The notes under the pieces were generated by a model. That model did not search any database. It was not told where the DNA came from and saw only the letters and a program-made list of their open reading frames with translations. From the NCBI GenBank assembly GCA_021372555.1, contig JAJFUI010000033.1:1-35307 (forward strand): a stretch of DNA of 35,307 nt, in the 5' to 3' direction. This DNA is from Planctomycetaceae bacterium (GTDB taxonomy: Bacteria; Planctomycetota; Planctomycetia; Pirellulales; Thermoguttaceae). Made by a program: the position numbers and the translations under genes. Shown here in pieces: positions 17,207-25,032 of the stretch (position 1 is the stretch's first letter; every line of letters starts with the position of its first letter).

Positions 17207-19156
17207 ATGTTGCCCCGAATCATCGGCGAACACCCGCTGGCAAAAGACCCAAACGGGAGACTAATCTCCCGTATCGCCACGGTGTTCCCCTACGCGAACG
17301 TGATCGTCACAACGCCGGGCATCCATGCCACCCAGCGAGTCGTCTACATCGACGCCCTCAGCCGCCATCGCGTTGAGCACGGCCTCGAACCGGTCGGGCG
17401 AGAAGAAGAAGCCGCCGAGTGGCAAAACTCCGTCGACCTCATCGTCGACGACGACGCCATCTTGATTCGTCCCGATCCGGACAACATGCCTCTGTGCTTT
17501 CGGGCGGACGAACTGCTGCAGCAGTTGGTGCCCAAACATCGCGTCAAGTTCCTTCTCGTCCGCGACGAGCGGGTCCGCGCGGCCATCAAAGAACGTGGCG
17601 AGTGTTGGCGCATCAGCGCTTTGCCCAAAACGGCCGAAGAGATGCGGCAAATGATCGCGGCCTCTCGTATCGGCATTCGCGGCAACGAGTTGTACTACTA
17701 CAGCCGGACCACCGGCACCCGATTTCTGACCTACGAGTCGTTCGCCCAGCTTGCGACGCTCGACGACTCCGACCTGCGTCAACACCTCGCGGAAGTCCGC
17801 GAGTTCTCCGCCGGCGTCAATCGCCAAGGCAACCCCGACGTGGCCTTTTTTATGGCCGGCGGCGCCTTTTCCAAGGCCGATCTCGCCCCACACGACTTCG
17901 CAGCGCTCGACCCGCCGACCCTCAGAACCGTCTTCGAAACGCTGCGTGCCAAGTTCGAGGATGCGGTCCCGCCCGAGTTCCGCCGCGACTGCGTCGATCA
18001 TCTGGATTGGCGAAATCGGATGTACGCCACCCTGATCGGCGAGGACGAAACAACGCTTTCCGAGGAATCGCTTCTCGGACTCAGTTCCGAATACTTTATG
18101 CAAATCGAGTGGCTTCCCGGCGGCCGAATCGAGCAGGGCGAACTGATCTTCGACCCCGTATTCGAACTGGCCGAGGAAACCGGGGACGAGCACCTGCGCC
18201 GATTGTGCGACGAGAAATGCCGAGGATTCATCTTCAATTTCGTTCGCGAGTTCGGTGACCTCGAATACGTGAACATCGGTCGCGTCATCGAGTCGCTGTC
18301 GCAACGGGTGAAGTCGTCCGGCCGCCGCGACGTCTACATCACCCAAGTCAAGCAGCGGGGCATCTGCGACGAAATCGTCAAAATTGTCCGCATGCAAAAA
18401 TGGGGCATCCGCGAACATCTCGACGCCGGTAAAAAGCTCCTTGACGCCATCATCCAGTCCGAAGAGTACACCGAATACACGCTCGACCGCCGCCTCGGCT
18501 GCCGCCAGCTCGGCATGAACCTGCCGCCCCGCGTCACTGCTAAACGCATTAGCGAGCGGTATCTGGGCCCACGCCGTGACATGTGTGGCGCGCTCATCTG
18601 GTCGCCCTACTTCGAACGCGACTTCGTTCGTGGCATGGCCACCGACAAGATCCCCCCGCAAAAACTCGCCGACACGGCCTTCGCCTCCCGCTTTGCTCGG
18701 CTCCTCGGCCAGGCCGCCGCGCCAAACATCATCGTCGGACGCTGCAATGACGAGGGCCAGGTTGTCTTTGACGATGGCGACGAGGTCGTCGTGACAAACG
18801 CCAACGGCCTGCCGGTCGACATGGTTGTCGTCGATCAGATGGGCACCTTCGCCGACTACCGATCCGAACTCGACAACTTCGCGGCGGAATACGCCGGAGT
18901 TGTCAACCGCCGATTGCCGCTGCTGACCGATGCCGAGGATTTTGCCGCACTGTACATCGAGGCCTTTGTTACCCGGCTTGCCAAAATTCAGCTCGAGTAC
19001 CGAAAGCGAAAGCGGGCCTTCGATACCCTCTTCAAACATCGGCCTCGCGACGTCGCCGGCAGCTTCGCCTACCGCTGGGAGTGCGTCCTCGACCGTCTGC
19101 TCCGCGTCGTTCCTCAGAATCTCGGCGGCCTCATCCGAAGCCACATCAACGTATAA
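17207..19156 (+). CDS. Large cytosolic protein of unknown function
   Basis: A 649-residue protein that I do not recognise. It has no signal peptide and no membrane span. The N-terminal 130 residues mix beta and helix with an acidic patch (VDDDAILIRPDPDNMPLCFRADELL). The middle is helical (DLEYVNIGRVIESLSQRVKSSG). A C-terminal block, about residues 510-580, reads NIIVGRC...GQVVFDDGDEVVVTNANGLPVDMVVVDQMGTFADY, resembling a beta-rich nucleotide- or ligand-binding core. Codon and residue composition are ordinary for a real gene, and an equally long frame on the opposite strand is its shadow. ATG 17207 was preferred to GTG 17135, which lies in a palindrome. It is followed by a kinase gene after 167 nt. 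Confidence 0.6.
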   Translation: MLPRIIGEHPLAKDPNGRLISRIATVFPYANVIVTTPGIHATQRVVYIDALSRHRVEHGLEPVGREEEAAEWQNSVDLIVDDDAILIRPDPDNMPLCFRADELLQQLVPKHRVKFLLVRDERVRAAIKERGECWRISALPKTAEEMRQMIAASRIGIRGNELYYYSRTTGTRFLTYESFAQLATLDDSDLRQHLAEVREFSAGVNRQGNPDVAFFMAGGAFSKADLAPHDFAALDPPTLRTVFETLRAKFEDAVPPEFRRDCVDHLDWRNRMYATLIGEDETTLSEESLLGLSSEYFMQIEWLPGGRIEQGELIFDPVFELAEETGDEHLRRLCDEKCRGFIFNFVREFGDLEYVNIGRVIESLSQRVKSSGRRDVYITQVKQRGICDEIVKIVRMQKWGIREHLDAGKKLLDAIIQSEEYTEYTLDRRLGCRQLGMNLPPRVTAKRISERYLGPRRDMCGALIWSPYFERDFVRGMATDKIPPQKLADTAFASRFARLLGQAAAPNIIVGRCNDEGQVVFDDGDEVVVTNANGLPVDMVVVDQMGTFADYRSELDNFAAEYAGVVNRRLPLLTDAEDFAALYIEAFVTRLAKIQLEYRKRKRAFDTLFKHRPRDVAGSFAYRWECVLDRLLRVVPQNLGGLIRSHINV

Positions 19157-19265
19157 AGCCCTCTTTGCGCCTCGCGCCCCGCCACTCCGCTGGCGACTGC
19201 TAGCGATTTTTGGTAACTGTCGGTGGAAAAAGACACAAGCAGCGGGAATTTTCGACCGATGCTAA

Positions 19266-19297
19266 TTGACTGAAGACCGTCGGGCGTCTTCTATACC
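19266..19297 (+). promoter_or_regulatory. Candidate long-spacer promoter with dyad filling the spacer
   Basis: TTGACT (19266-19271) and TATACC (19292-19297) are 20 nt apart, and the 20-nt spacer begins with GAAGAC and ends with GTCTTC, a perfect 6-bp inverted repeat with an 8-nt centre. Long spacers filled by a dyad are typical of MerR-family operator-promoters. No MerR-type gene is visible nearby. The dyad could instead be an RNA hairpin for the upstream gene. Confidence 0.35.
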
Positions 19298-19323
19298 TTA
19301 ACCAGTTCTCCGGGGAGCCGGCC

Positions 19324-20448
19324 GTGGGGCAAGCGGCGCTCTTCCATCGACGTATCGATGGCTCGTTGAGCCGTCCACACTCGTCGGGCCAACCGCCCGC
19401 CGAGCTGCGACTCCTCACCGAAGTCCTTGATACCCTTCAGGATCCGGTGGCGGTTACCGAACCGCCCACCGAGGGCTCCCCTCCGCGGTTGCTCTACGCG
19501 AACCAGGCCTTCTTGCGCCTTTGCCCGAACGATGTTCGGCCTGATCGCGCTACCATCGCCAACGACGTCCTGGCCGAAAGCCTCGCCGAGAGCCATCGCC
19601 ACCAGGGCGTCTACACCGCCGATGTCGTGTGCCCCACCGCGAACACCATGCGCGCGGTGCTGCGGTTGCGAAGCGAGCCAGTGTGTGACGAAACCGGTCG
19701 CATCATCCGCCGCATTGCGGTCTTCCATGATGCAACCACCGAGCGCAACCTCGAAGAGGCATTGCGCCGCAACGAGCGGCTCGCATCCATCGGCCTCCTC
19801 GGCGCGGCAATCGCCCACGAAATCAACAACCCCGCCGGTTCCGCCCTCCTTGCCGCCGAGACGGGCTTGCGCCTCTTGGATACGCCCGGGGCCAGCGACC
19901 GGTTGCGCGTGTGCTTCAAAAACATCGTCGCATCGATGGACCGCTGCGGCAAAATCGTGCGCACTCTGCTCCGTTACTCCCGGCAAGAGCCGACCGAACG
20001 GCAGGCCTGCAGGCTCAACGACGTCGTCGAGCAGGCCGTGGAGCTGGCACGCCCCTACGCCGAATCTCGCTGCGCCCAGCTCCATCTAACGCTTGATCCC
20101 AACCTGCCGTTGGCCCCAATGAACCCGCTCGAAATCGAGCTGGTCCTGATCAACCTCATTCGTAACGCTGCCGAGGCGGGCGGCCGCGAGGGAGTCAAAA
20201 TCTCCATCCATACGACTTTCACCGACCAGCACGTCAAGGCTGCCATCACCGATGACGGTTGCGGCATGAATGAGGAACAACTTGCCCACGTGTTCGAGTT
20301 TCTTTACACCACGCGCCGCCAAGTCGGCGGCTCGGGAATCGGCCTGGGGATCGCCCAGGGTATCGTCCAGGCGCACGCCGGCCGAATACAAGTCCACAGC
20401 CGCCCTGACAATGGAACCACCGTCATCGTCGAGTTGCCCATAACCTAG
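19324..20448 (+). CDS. PAS-domain sensor histidine kinase
   Basis: A 374-residue soluble kinase with no membrane span. A PAS-like domain spans about residues 30-140 (LTEVLDTLQDPVAVTE, LLYANQAFLRL, then RIAVFHDATTERNLEEAL). The HisKA motif AHEINNP with the phospho-acceptor His near residue 165 follows. The HATPase domain has the N-box LINLIRNAAEA, G1 DDGCGM, an F-box VFEFLYTTR and G2 GGSGIGLGIA. It is of the NtrB/FixL-like class and should phosphorylate the adjacent regulator; the sensed signal is unknown but must be cytosolic. GTG 19324 has GGGGAG 6 nt upstream. The regulator gene follows 34 nt after the stop. Confidence 0.9.
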   Translation: MGQAALFHRRIDGSLSRPHSSGQPPAELRLLTEVLDTLQDPVAVTEPPTEGSPPRLLYANQAFLRLCPNDVRPDRATIANDVLAESLAESHRHQGVYTADVVCPTANTMRAVLRLRSEPVCDETGRIIRRIAVFHDATTERNLEEALRRNERLASIGLLGAAIAHEINNPAGSALLAAETGLRLLDTPGASDRLRVCFKNIVASMDRCGKIVRTLLRYSRQEPTERQACRLNDVVEQAVELARPYAESRCAQLHLTLDPNLPLAPMNPLEIELVLINLIRNAAEAGGREGVKISIHTTFTDQHVKAAITDDGCGMNEEQLAHVFEFLYTTRRQVGGSGIGLGIAQGIVQAHAGRIQVHSRPDNGTTVIVELPIT

Positions 20449-20482
20449 GACCCGCAGTCGAAGCACCAAGGAAAACGACCCA

Positions 20483-21100
20483 ATGGTTTCTGCAACGCCA
20501 ATCGTCTACGTCGTGGACGACGATCCTCAACTCTGCGAGTCGCTTAGCCTGATGCTTCGCAGCGTCGGTATTGAGCCGCGAACTTTCCACTCGGCCGAAG
20601 CGTTCTTGGATGGCTGCCGCGACGTGCCCGGCGTGCCAAGATGCCTGGTGCTCGACGTCCGCATGCCCGGCCTCAGCGGCCTCGGCCTCCAGCAAACCCT
20701 CGCCGCGCAGGGCCGAAACATGCCGATCATTATGGTCTCCGGCTGCGCCGATATTCCTATGGCCGTGCAGGCGATGAGCCAGGGCGCCGTGGACTTCTTG
20801 GAAAAGCCCTTCAGCCGCGGCGCATTGCTCAGTCGCGTTCAGGATGCCATCGACCGCGACGCCCGCAACCAACGCCAATCCACCCGGCGATCCGAAGTCG
20901 CCGATCGCATCGACACGCTCTCCTCGCGCCAGCGCGAGGTGCTGAACCTGTTGGTCGCCGGCAAACACTCGAAGCAGATTGCCAGCGAGCTGTCCATCGG
21001 CGAAAAGACGGTCGCCAAACATCGGGCCGGCGTGCTCCAAAAGATGCGCGTCGACAGCGTCGTCGAACTTGTCCGGCTGATGGTCGAAGCCGGCGCCTGA
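20483..21100 (+). CDS. FixJ/NarL-type response regulator
   Basis: A 205-residue regulator. The receiver domain (about 5-120) has the acidic pair in VVDDDPQ, the phospho-acceptor Asp58 in LDVRMPGLSG, the conserved Ser in MVSG and the Lys in LEKPFS near residue 108. A LuxR-type helix-turn-helix (about 138-200) is shown by LSSRQREVLNLLVAGKHSKQIASELSIGEKTVAKHRAGVLQKM, typical of FixJ. It is almost certainly the partner of the kinase just upstream and activates transcription when phosphorylated. AAGGA lies 10 nt before ATG 20483. Target genes are unknown; the neighbouring redox protein gene is one possibility. Confidence 0.93.
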   Translation: MVSATPIVYVVDDDPQLCESLSLMLRSVGIEPRTFHSAEAFLDGCRDVPGVPRCLVLDVRMPGLSGLGLQQTLAAQGRNMPIIMVSGCADIPMAVQAMSQGAVDFLEKPFSRGALLSRVQDAIDRDARNQRQSTRRSEVADRIDTLSSRQREVLNLLVAGKHSKQIASELSIGEKTVAKHRAGVLQKMRVDSVVELVRLMVEAGA

Positions 21101-21149
21101 CCTTTCGTGTCAATCTGCCGTGGGGCATCGGCCGCGCAATCCCTGTCGC

Positions 21150-21178
21150 TTGCCGCGCGCGGAACGAACCCGTATCAT
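21150..21178 (+). promoter_or_regulatory. Candidate promoter giving a leaderless mRNA
   Basis: TTGCCG (21150-21155) and TATCAT (21173-21178) have a 17-nt spacer. Transcription should start near 21185, at or next to ATG 21186, which has no Shine-Dalgarno. The downstream gene may therefore be translated from a leaderless transcript. Confidence 0.45.
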
Positions 21179-21185
21179 TAGCCCC

Positions 21186-22424
21186 ATGGATGCACACACC
21201 CCTCGCCGAGTGATCGAAGTCAATCAGCGGGTTGTCGGACCTGTGCCCCCGCGTGGCAACACCGTTCGGGCACGCCGACTAAGCGACTATCCCCACGTGC
21301 CCGCCGCCTTCCGCGACGTCGCCCAGCGGCTTTCTAGCCCGCTGCGGATGGGACCACCCATCTGCGACGAGCTAATGGCCCTGGTGCAACACCTGTTCAC
21401 CGAGGAAGAGGCTGGCGTCGTTCGGCATCTCCGCTTGTACGGAGGCCGCCGAGCCTCCGACCTCGCCCGCGCCGAACACCGTCCGCTCGATCAGGTCGCC
21501 CCAATCCTACACCGGTTGGCCGAGGAGAAGCGGATCATCGCGGCCGGCGGCCCCCAGGACGATCGAAAGTATCGGCTGCTCCCGATCGTCCCGGGCATCT
21601 TCGAAATGTGTCTGATTAGCCACACGCCCGAGTCTCTTACCGATTGGCATCGCCGTTTCATCGAGCTCTTCGAAGCGCTTTATGCGACCGGCTATTCCCT
21701 GGACTACAGCGCTGGCGCCACCCCGTTTGTGCGCTACCTGCCGGTGGAAAAGGCGATCGAGGCCCACCCGATGGCCCTCCCTTCCGACAAACTCGAACTG
21801 GTGCTCGACCGGTACGACGCGTTCGGGGTCGGCCAGTGCCAGTGCCGGATGGCCATGCAAGCCATTGGCCAAGGCTGCGGCAAGCCGTTGGGAAACTGCA
21901 CCATCATGGGCGAGTGGGCCGAACGCGGCATCGAAGAAGGCATGCTCCGACGAGTGACCAAGAAACAGGCCCTCGAGATCAAACGCGAAGCCGAGTCGCA
22001 CGGACTGGTCAATTGGATGATGAACGTCGAATCGCCGCGGGGGCAATCGTCGTGCTCCTGTTGCGGTTGCTGTTGCCACGCGCTCCGCGGCGTCAACGAG
22101 TTCAACGCCCCTGGCTTCATCGCCCCGCCTCACTTCCTGCCTCGCCTCGAAAAAGAAAAATGCGTGTCCTGCGGCCGTTGCGCCACCAATTGCCCGATGG
22201 GCGCCATCGTCGTCGATACCGAGAAAAAGACTTTCCGCCACCTCGTCGAGCGCTGCATCGGTTGCGGTTTGTGCGTGTTGGCGTGCGACCGCCAACGGGC
22301 GCTCCGCATGGAGCCTGTGCCCGAGCACCGTCTTCCCTATCGAAGTTGGTTTTCGCTGATCGCCCACACCACACCCACGACGTTGCTAACCTCGTGGAAG
22401 GTTTGGCGCAAACGGCGTTCGTAG
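21186..22424 (+). CDS. Winged-helix/2x[4Fe-4S] ferredoxin fusion protein
   Basis: A 412-residue cytosolic protein. Residues about 45-140 look like a winged-helix domain (MALVQHLFTEEEAGVVRHL, ASDLARAEHRPLDQVAPILHRLAEEKRI). A middle domain has an unusual cysteine set, CQCRMAMQAIGQGCGKPLGNC near residue 220 and SCSCCGCCCHAL near residue 290. The C-terminal part carries two [4Fe-4S] ferredoxin motifs: CVSCGRCATNCPMGA and CIGCGLCVLACDRQRAL; the second has Asp where Pro usually follows the fourth Cys. It could be a redox carrier or an Fe-S-sensing regulator. ATG 21186 was chosen because a promoter lies just upstream and the extension to 21120 has no family features. Confidence 0.8.
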   Translation: MDAHTPRRVIEVNQRVVGPVPPRGNTVRARRLSDYPHVPAAFRDVAQRLSSPLRMGPPICDELMALVQHLFTEEEAGVVRHLRLYGGRRASDLARAEHRPLDQVAPILHRLAEEKRIIAAGGPQDDRKYRLLPIVPGIFEMCLISHTPESLTDWHRRFIELFEALYATGYSLDYSAGATPFVRYLPVEKAIEAHPMALPSDKLELVLDRYDAFGVGQCQCRMAMQAIGQGCGKPLGNCTIMGEWAERGIEEGMLRRVTKKQALEIKREAESHGLVNWMMNVESPRGQSSCSCCGCCCHALRGVNEFNAPGFIAPPHFLPRLEKEKCVSCGRCATNCPMGAIVVDTEKKTFRHLVERCIGCGLCVLACDRQRALRMEPVPEHRLPYRSWFSLIAHTTPTTLLTSWKVWRKRRS

Positions 22425-22425
22425 T

Positions 22426-22440
22426 GCCGGCTTAGCCGGC
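22426..22440. repeat. Short palindrome after the ferredoxin stop
   Basis: GCCGGCT-T-AGCCGGC directly follows the TAG stop. A 7-bp stem with a minimal loop and no T-run makes intrinsic termination uncertain. Compact GGC-rich palindromes also lie at 4106, 13026 and 25815, so it may belong to a dispersed family. Confidence 0.45.
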
Positions 22441-22534
22441 TCTGCTGGCAAGAACGCCGCCCGGAGTCGGAAACGCCCAGGGGCTGGCAGCCTATCGGAT
22501 CCATTTGGTATCATACGCGAGAAGGAGCAATCGA

Positions 22535-24082
22535 ATGGCAACCAACGCGAATCGACGACAGTTTCTCAAGGAGATGGCGGTGGCAGGCCTCGCAACCCAA
22601 ACCGGACTGTGGACCGCAAACGCCCTGGCGGCCGAGCCGGCCGGCGCGACGAAGAAACGCGTCTTCGTGGCCCAGTTCATGCACGAAACGAACACTTTCC
22701 ATCCCCTGCGAACGACGCGATTCGAATATCGACCGCCGCTCGCCGGATGGAAGACGCCCGGGCTCAAAGTCTGGGAAGGAACCGAACTGACCATGGTGCC
22801 CGGCGTCGGGGCTACGCCGGACGGCGGCGGGCTGATTGAAGAGCAGCCGTGCCGCGAAGCAATCGCCCGCATCGTCAAGTCCCTCCGCGAGAAGCTCCCG
22901 GTCGACGGCGTGTTTCTCCACCTCCACGGCGCGATGTTCGCCGATGGCGTCGGACCCGGCGAGACCGTGTTGACCGAGCAAATCCGTCGCGTCGTCGGGC
23001 CAAAGGTGCCCATCGCCTGCACCTTCGACCTGCACGGCAATATCTCGCCGCGACTGGCCGACGTCGGCGACATCCTTGTCGGATTCAAGACGGCTCCGCA
23101 CATCGACCGGCAGGAAACGGCCGAGCACGCCGGGCGGCTCCTGCTCGAAACGCTGCGCGGCAACTGCAAGCCGGTCTCGTACATCGTGCCCATCCCAATG
23201 CTCTTCCCCGGCGAGATGGCCATGACTACCGGCGAGCCGCTCCGTTCGCTCGTTGACCAGGCCCGCAAGCTGGAACGCGACGGACTGCCCGGCCACGATG
23301 CCAAGATTCTTGCGGCCACGATCTTCGTCTCCTGCTACGTGACCGATTCGCCCAACACCCACATGACGGCAATGGTCACTGCGGACGGATCACGCGAAAC
23401 CGCCCGCGCGGCGGCCATCCACCTCGCTCGGCTCGTCTGGGACGCCCGAAAACAATTCCATTACGGCTGCGAAACCGCCAGCCTTGAAGAAGGCGTGGCC
23501 CGGGCGCTGGCAGCCAAGGAATCCACCGTCTTTCTGACTGACAGCGGCGACAACGTCACGGCCAGCGCCCCCGGCGACCTGCCCATCGTGCTTCGCCATC
23601 TGGTCGAGCGCGGGGTGAAAAACGCCTTAGTGGCCAATCTCTACGACGAAGCCGCGACACGCCGCTGCTTCGAGGCCGGCCAGGGTAGCCGCCTCCGGCT
23701 CTCCATCGGCGCGACCGTCGAAAAACGCCACGGACCTCCGCTCGAAGCAGAAGTCGAAGTTGTGCGGCTGGTCAATGGCTCTCCCCGCATGGCGGTCGTC
23801 CGCATCGGAGGCGTCGAGGCCGTGCTGCAGGAATCGTCGGCCGAAATCGTCGATCCGGCCCAGTTCAAGCCGCTCGGCATCGATCCGCTCAGCCGCAAGA
23901 TTGTCGTCGTGAAGGAAGGTTACCTCTATCCGAAGCTCACCGAGATCGCCCCGCGGCACATCATGCTTTTGACGCCCGGCGCGTCCGACCTGCGGATCGA
24001 GAAACTCGACTATGTCCGCCGTCCGAAGCCGATGTTCCCCTTCGAGCCGGACATGACATTCGACCCGGAAAAGAGTGCATAG
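22535..24082 (+). CDS. M81 family metallopeptidase (MlrC-like), Tat-exported
   Basis: A 515-residue protein. The N-terminus has a twin-arginine motif (RRQFLK) and a hydrophobic stretch ending ANALAAEP, so it is probably exported folded by Tat. The M81/MlrC family is shown by FVAQFMHETNTF, VDGVFLHLHGAM, CTFDLHGN, FKTAPHIDRQET and the second-domain TDSGDNVTASAPGD. MlrC was described as cleaving linear microcystin fragments; homologues occur widely in bacteria with no cyanobacterial toxin, so the natural substrate here is unknown. The conserved D and H residues suggest zinc binding. AAGGAG lies 7 nt before ATG 22535, a clear ribosome site, and TATCAT at 22509-22514 may be a -10 box. The gene converges on pstB. 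Confidence 0.9.
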   Translation: MATNANRRQFLKEMAVAGLATQTGLWTANALAAEPAGATKKRVFVAQFMHETNTFHPLRTTRFEYRPPLAGWKTPGLKVWEGTELTMVPGVGATPDGGGLIEEQPCREAIARIVKSLREKLPVDGVFLHLHGAMFADGVGPGETVLTEQIRRVVGPKVPIACTFDLHGNISPRLADVGDILVGFKTAPHIDRQETAEHAGRLLLETLRGNCKPVSYIVPIPMLFPGEMAMTTGEPLRSLVDQARKLERDGLPGHDAKILAATIFVSCYVTDSPNTHMTAMVTADGSRETARAAAIHLARLVWDARKQFHYGCETASLEEGVARALAAKESTVFLTDSGDNVTASAPGDLPIVLRHLVERGVKNALVANLYDEAATRRCFEAGQGSRLRLSIGATVEKRHGPPLEAEVEVVRLVNGSPRMAVVRIGGVEAVLQESSAEIVDPAQFKPLGIDPLSRKIVVVKEGYLYPKLTEIAPRHIMLLTPGASDLRIEKLDYVRRPKPMFPFEPDMTFDPEKSA

Positions 24083-24150
24083 CGCGCCGGGATGAGCATT
24101 GTGGTCCAAGCGCGCAGCGAAGTGTCCGGATGCAACCACCGGCGCCATGT

Positions 24151-24939
24151 CTACCCGTAGTGCCCGCTGACGTACATCGCCGTCTCCGCTTGCTGCGGCC
24201 GCAAGAACACATCCAGCGTCGACCCGTGCTCGATGATTCGGCCCAACAGCATGAAGATGCACTCGTGGCTCGCCCGTCGGGCTTGCGCCATGTTGTGCGT
24301 GACCATAAGAATCGTGTAATCCCGGCAGAGAGTGTCCAGCAATTCCTCAATCCGCTCCGTGCCTTCCGCATCAAGTGCCGAGCACGGTTCGTCCATCAGG
24401 ATCACCTGCGGCTTCAGCGGCAACAGCCGTGCGATGCAAAGCTTCTGTTGCTGCTCCAAGGTTAGGTCCGTGCCGCGATGCCGCAACCGATCCTTCACCT
24501 CGTCCCACAACTGCACATTCCGCAGCGCGGCCTCGACCATCTCGTCCCGCTGCCTGCGGTTGAACGCTCTTCGCGGCGTGTGAGCGCGAACGCCGAAAAG
24601 AATGTTCTCGTAGATCGATATCGGTAGCGGGTTCGGCCGCTGAAAAACCATGCCTATCGATTTGCGGAGCGTGCTCAGCGACACGTCCCGATCGTAAATG
24701 TTCTTGCCGAGGATCGTGATCTCGCCAGTCGTCGTGACGTTGCCATAACGTTCGTTGATTCGGTTAAAACAGCGGAGCAGCGTTGTCTTCCCGCAACCCG
24801 ACGGGCCGATCAACGCCGTGATGATCCCAGGTTTAACCCTAATCGTCACATCCCTGAGCGCCTGAAAATCACCGTACCACAGATTCAGGCCTGTCGCCTG
24901 CACCGTGTACACCGCAGATGACGTGTTTGCAGCGTCCAT
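24151..24939 (-). CDS. pstB: Phosphate ABC transporter ATPase PstB, with degenerate signature motif
   Basis: A 262-residue ABC ATPase, last gene of the pst operon. Walker A is GPSGCGKTT (45-53), Q-loop Gln100, Walker B ILMDE (Glu184 intact), D-loop SALD and H-loop His215 in VTHNM, all canonical. The signature LSGGQ reads LTLEQ (159-163), a strong departure in the C-loop that contacts ATP across the dimer. Overall similarity, including the WYGDFQAL opening and DEVKDRL, is to PstB. The second PstB-like gene just upstream has an intact LSGGQ but lost Q- and H-loop residues, so the two probably work as an asymmetric heterodimer (see findings). ATG 24939 was preferred to GTG 24954; neither has a strong ribosome site. 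Confidence 0.9.
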   Translation of the reverse strand: MDAANTSSAVYTVQATGLNLWYGDFQALRDVTIRVKPGIITALIGPSGCGKTTLLRCFNRINERYGNVTTTGEITILGKNIYDRDVSLSTLRKSIGMVFQRPNPLPISIYENILFGVRAHTPRRAFNRRQRDEMVEAALRNVQLWDEVKDRLRHRGTDLTLEQQQKLCIARLLPLKPQVILMDEPCSALDAEGTERIEELLDTLCRDYTILMVTHNMAQARRASHECIFMLLGRIIEHGSTLDVFLRPQQAETAMYVSGHYG

Positions 24940-25032
24940 ATAGTTGCTTATCACGCGGGACTCATCACGCTCCAGGCGACGGCGATCTTTCTTGCATGCG
25001 AGCGATTCACGCGGAGCATAATGAGTCCATGG

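Noticed and set aside
17261-19144. A 627-codon open frame on the minus strand opposite the unknown protein gene
   Set aside because: Antisense frames of GC-rich genes often stay open. It lacks motifs, has no ribosome site and mirrors the plus-strand gene, which has better composition and context.
24083-24150. GCGCGC runs between the M81 gene and pstB as a bidirectional terminator
   Set aside because: The two runs are about 20 nt apart without a good stem or T-tract; no support beyond base composition.
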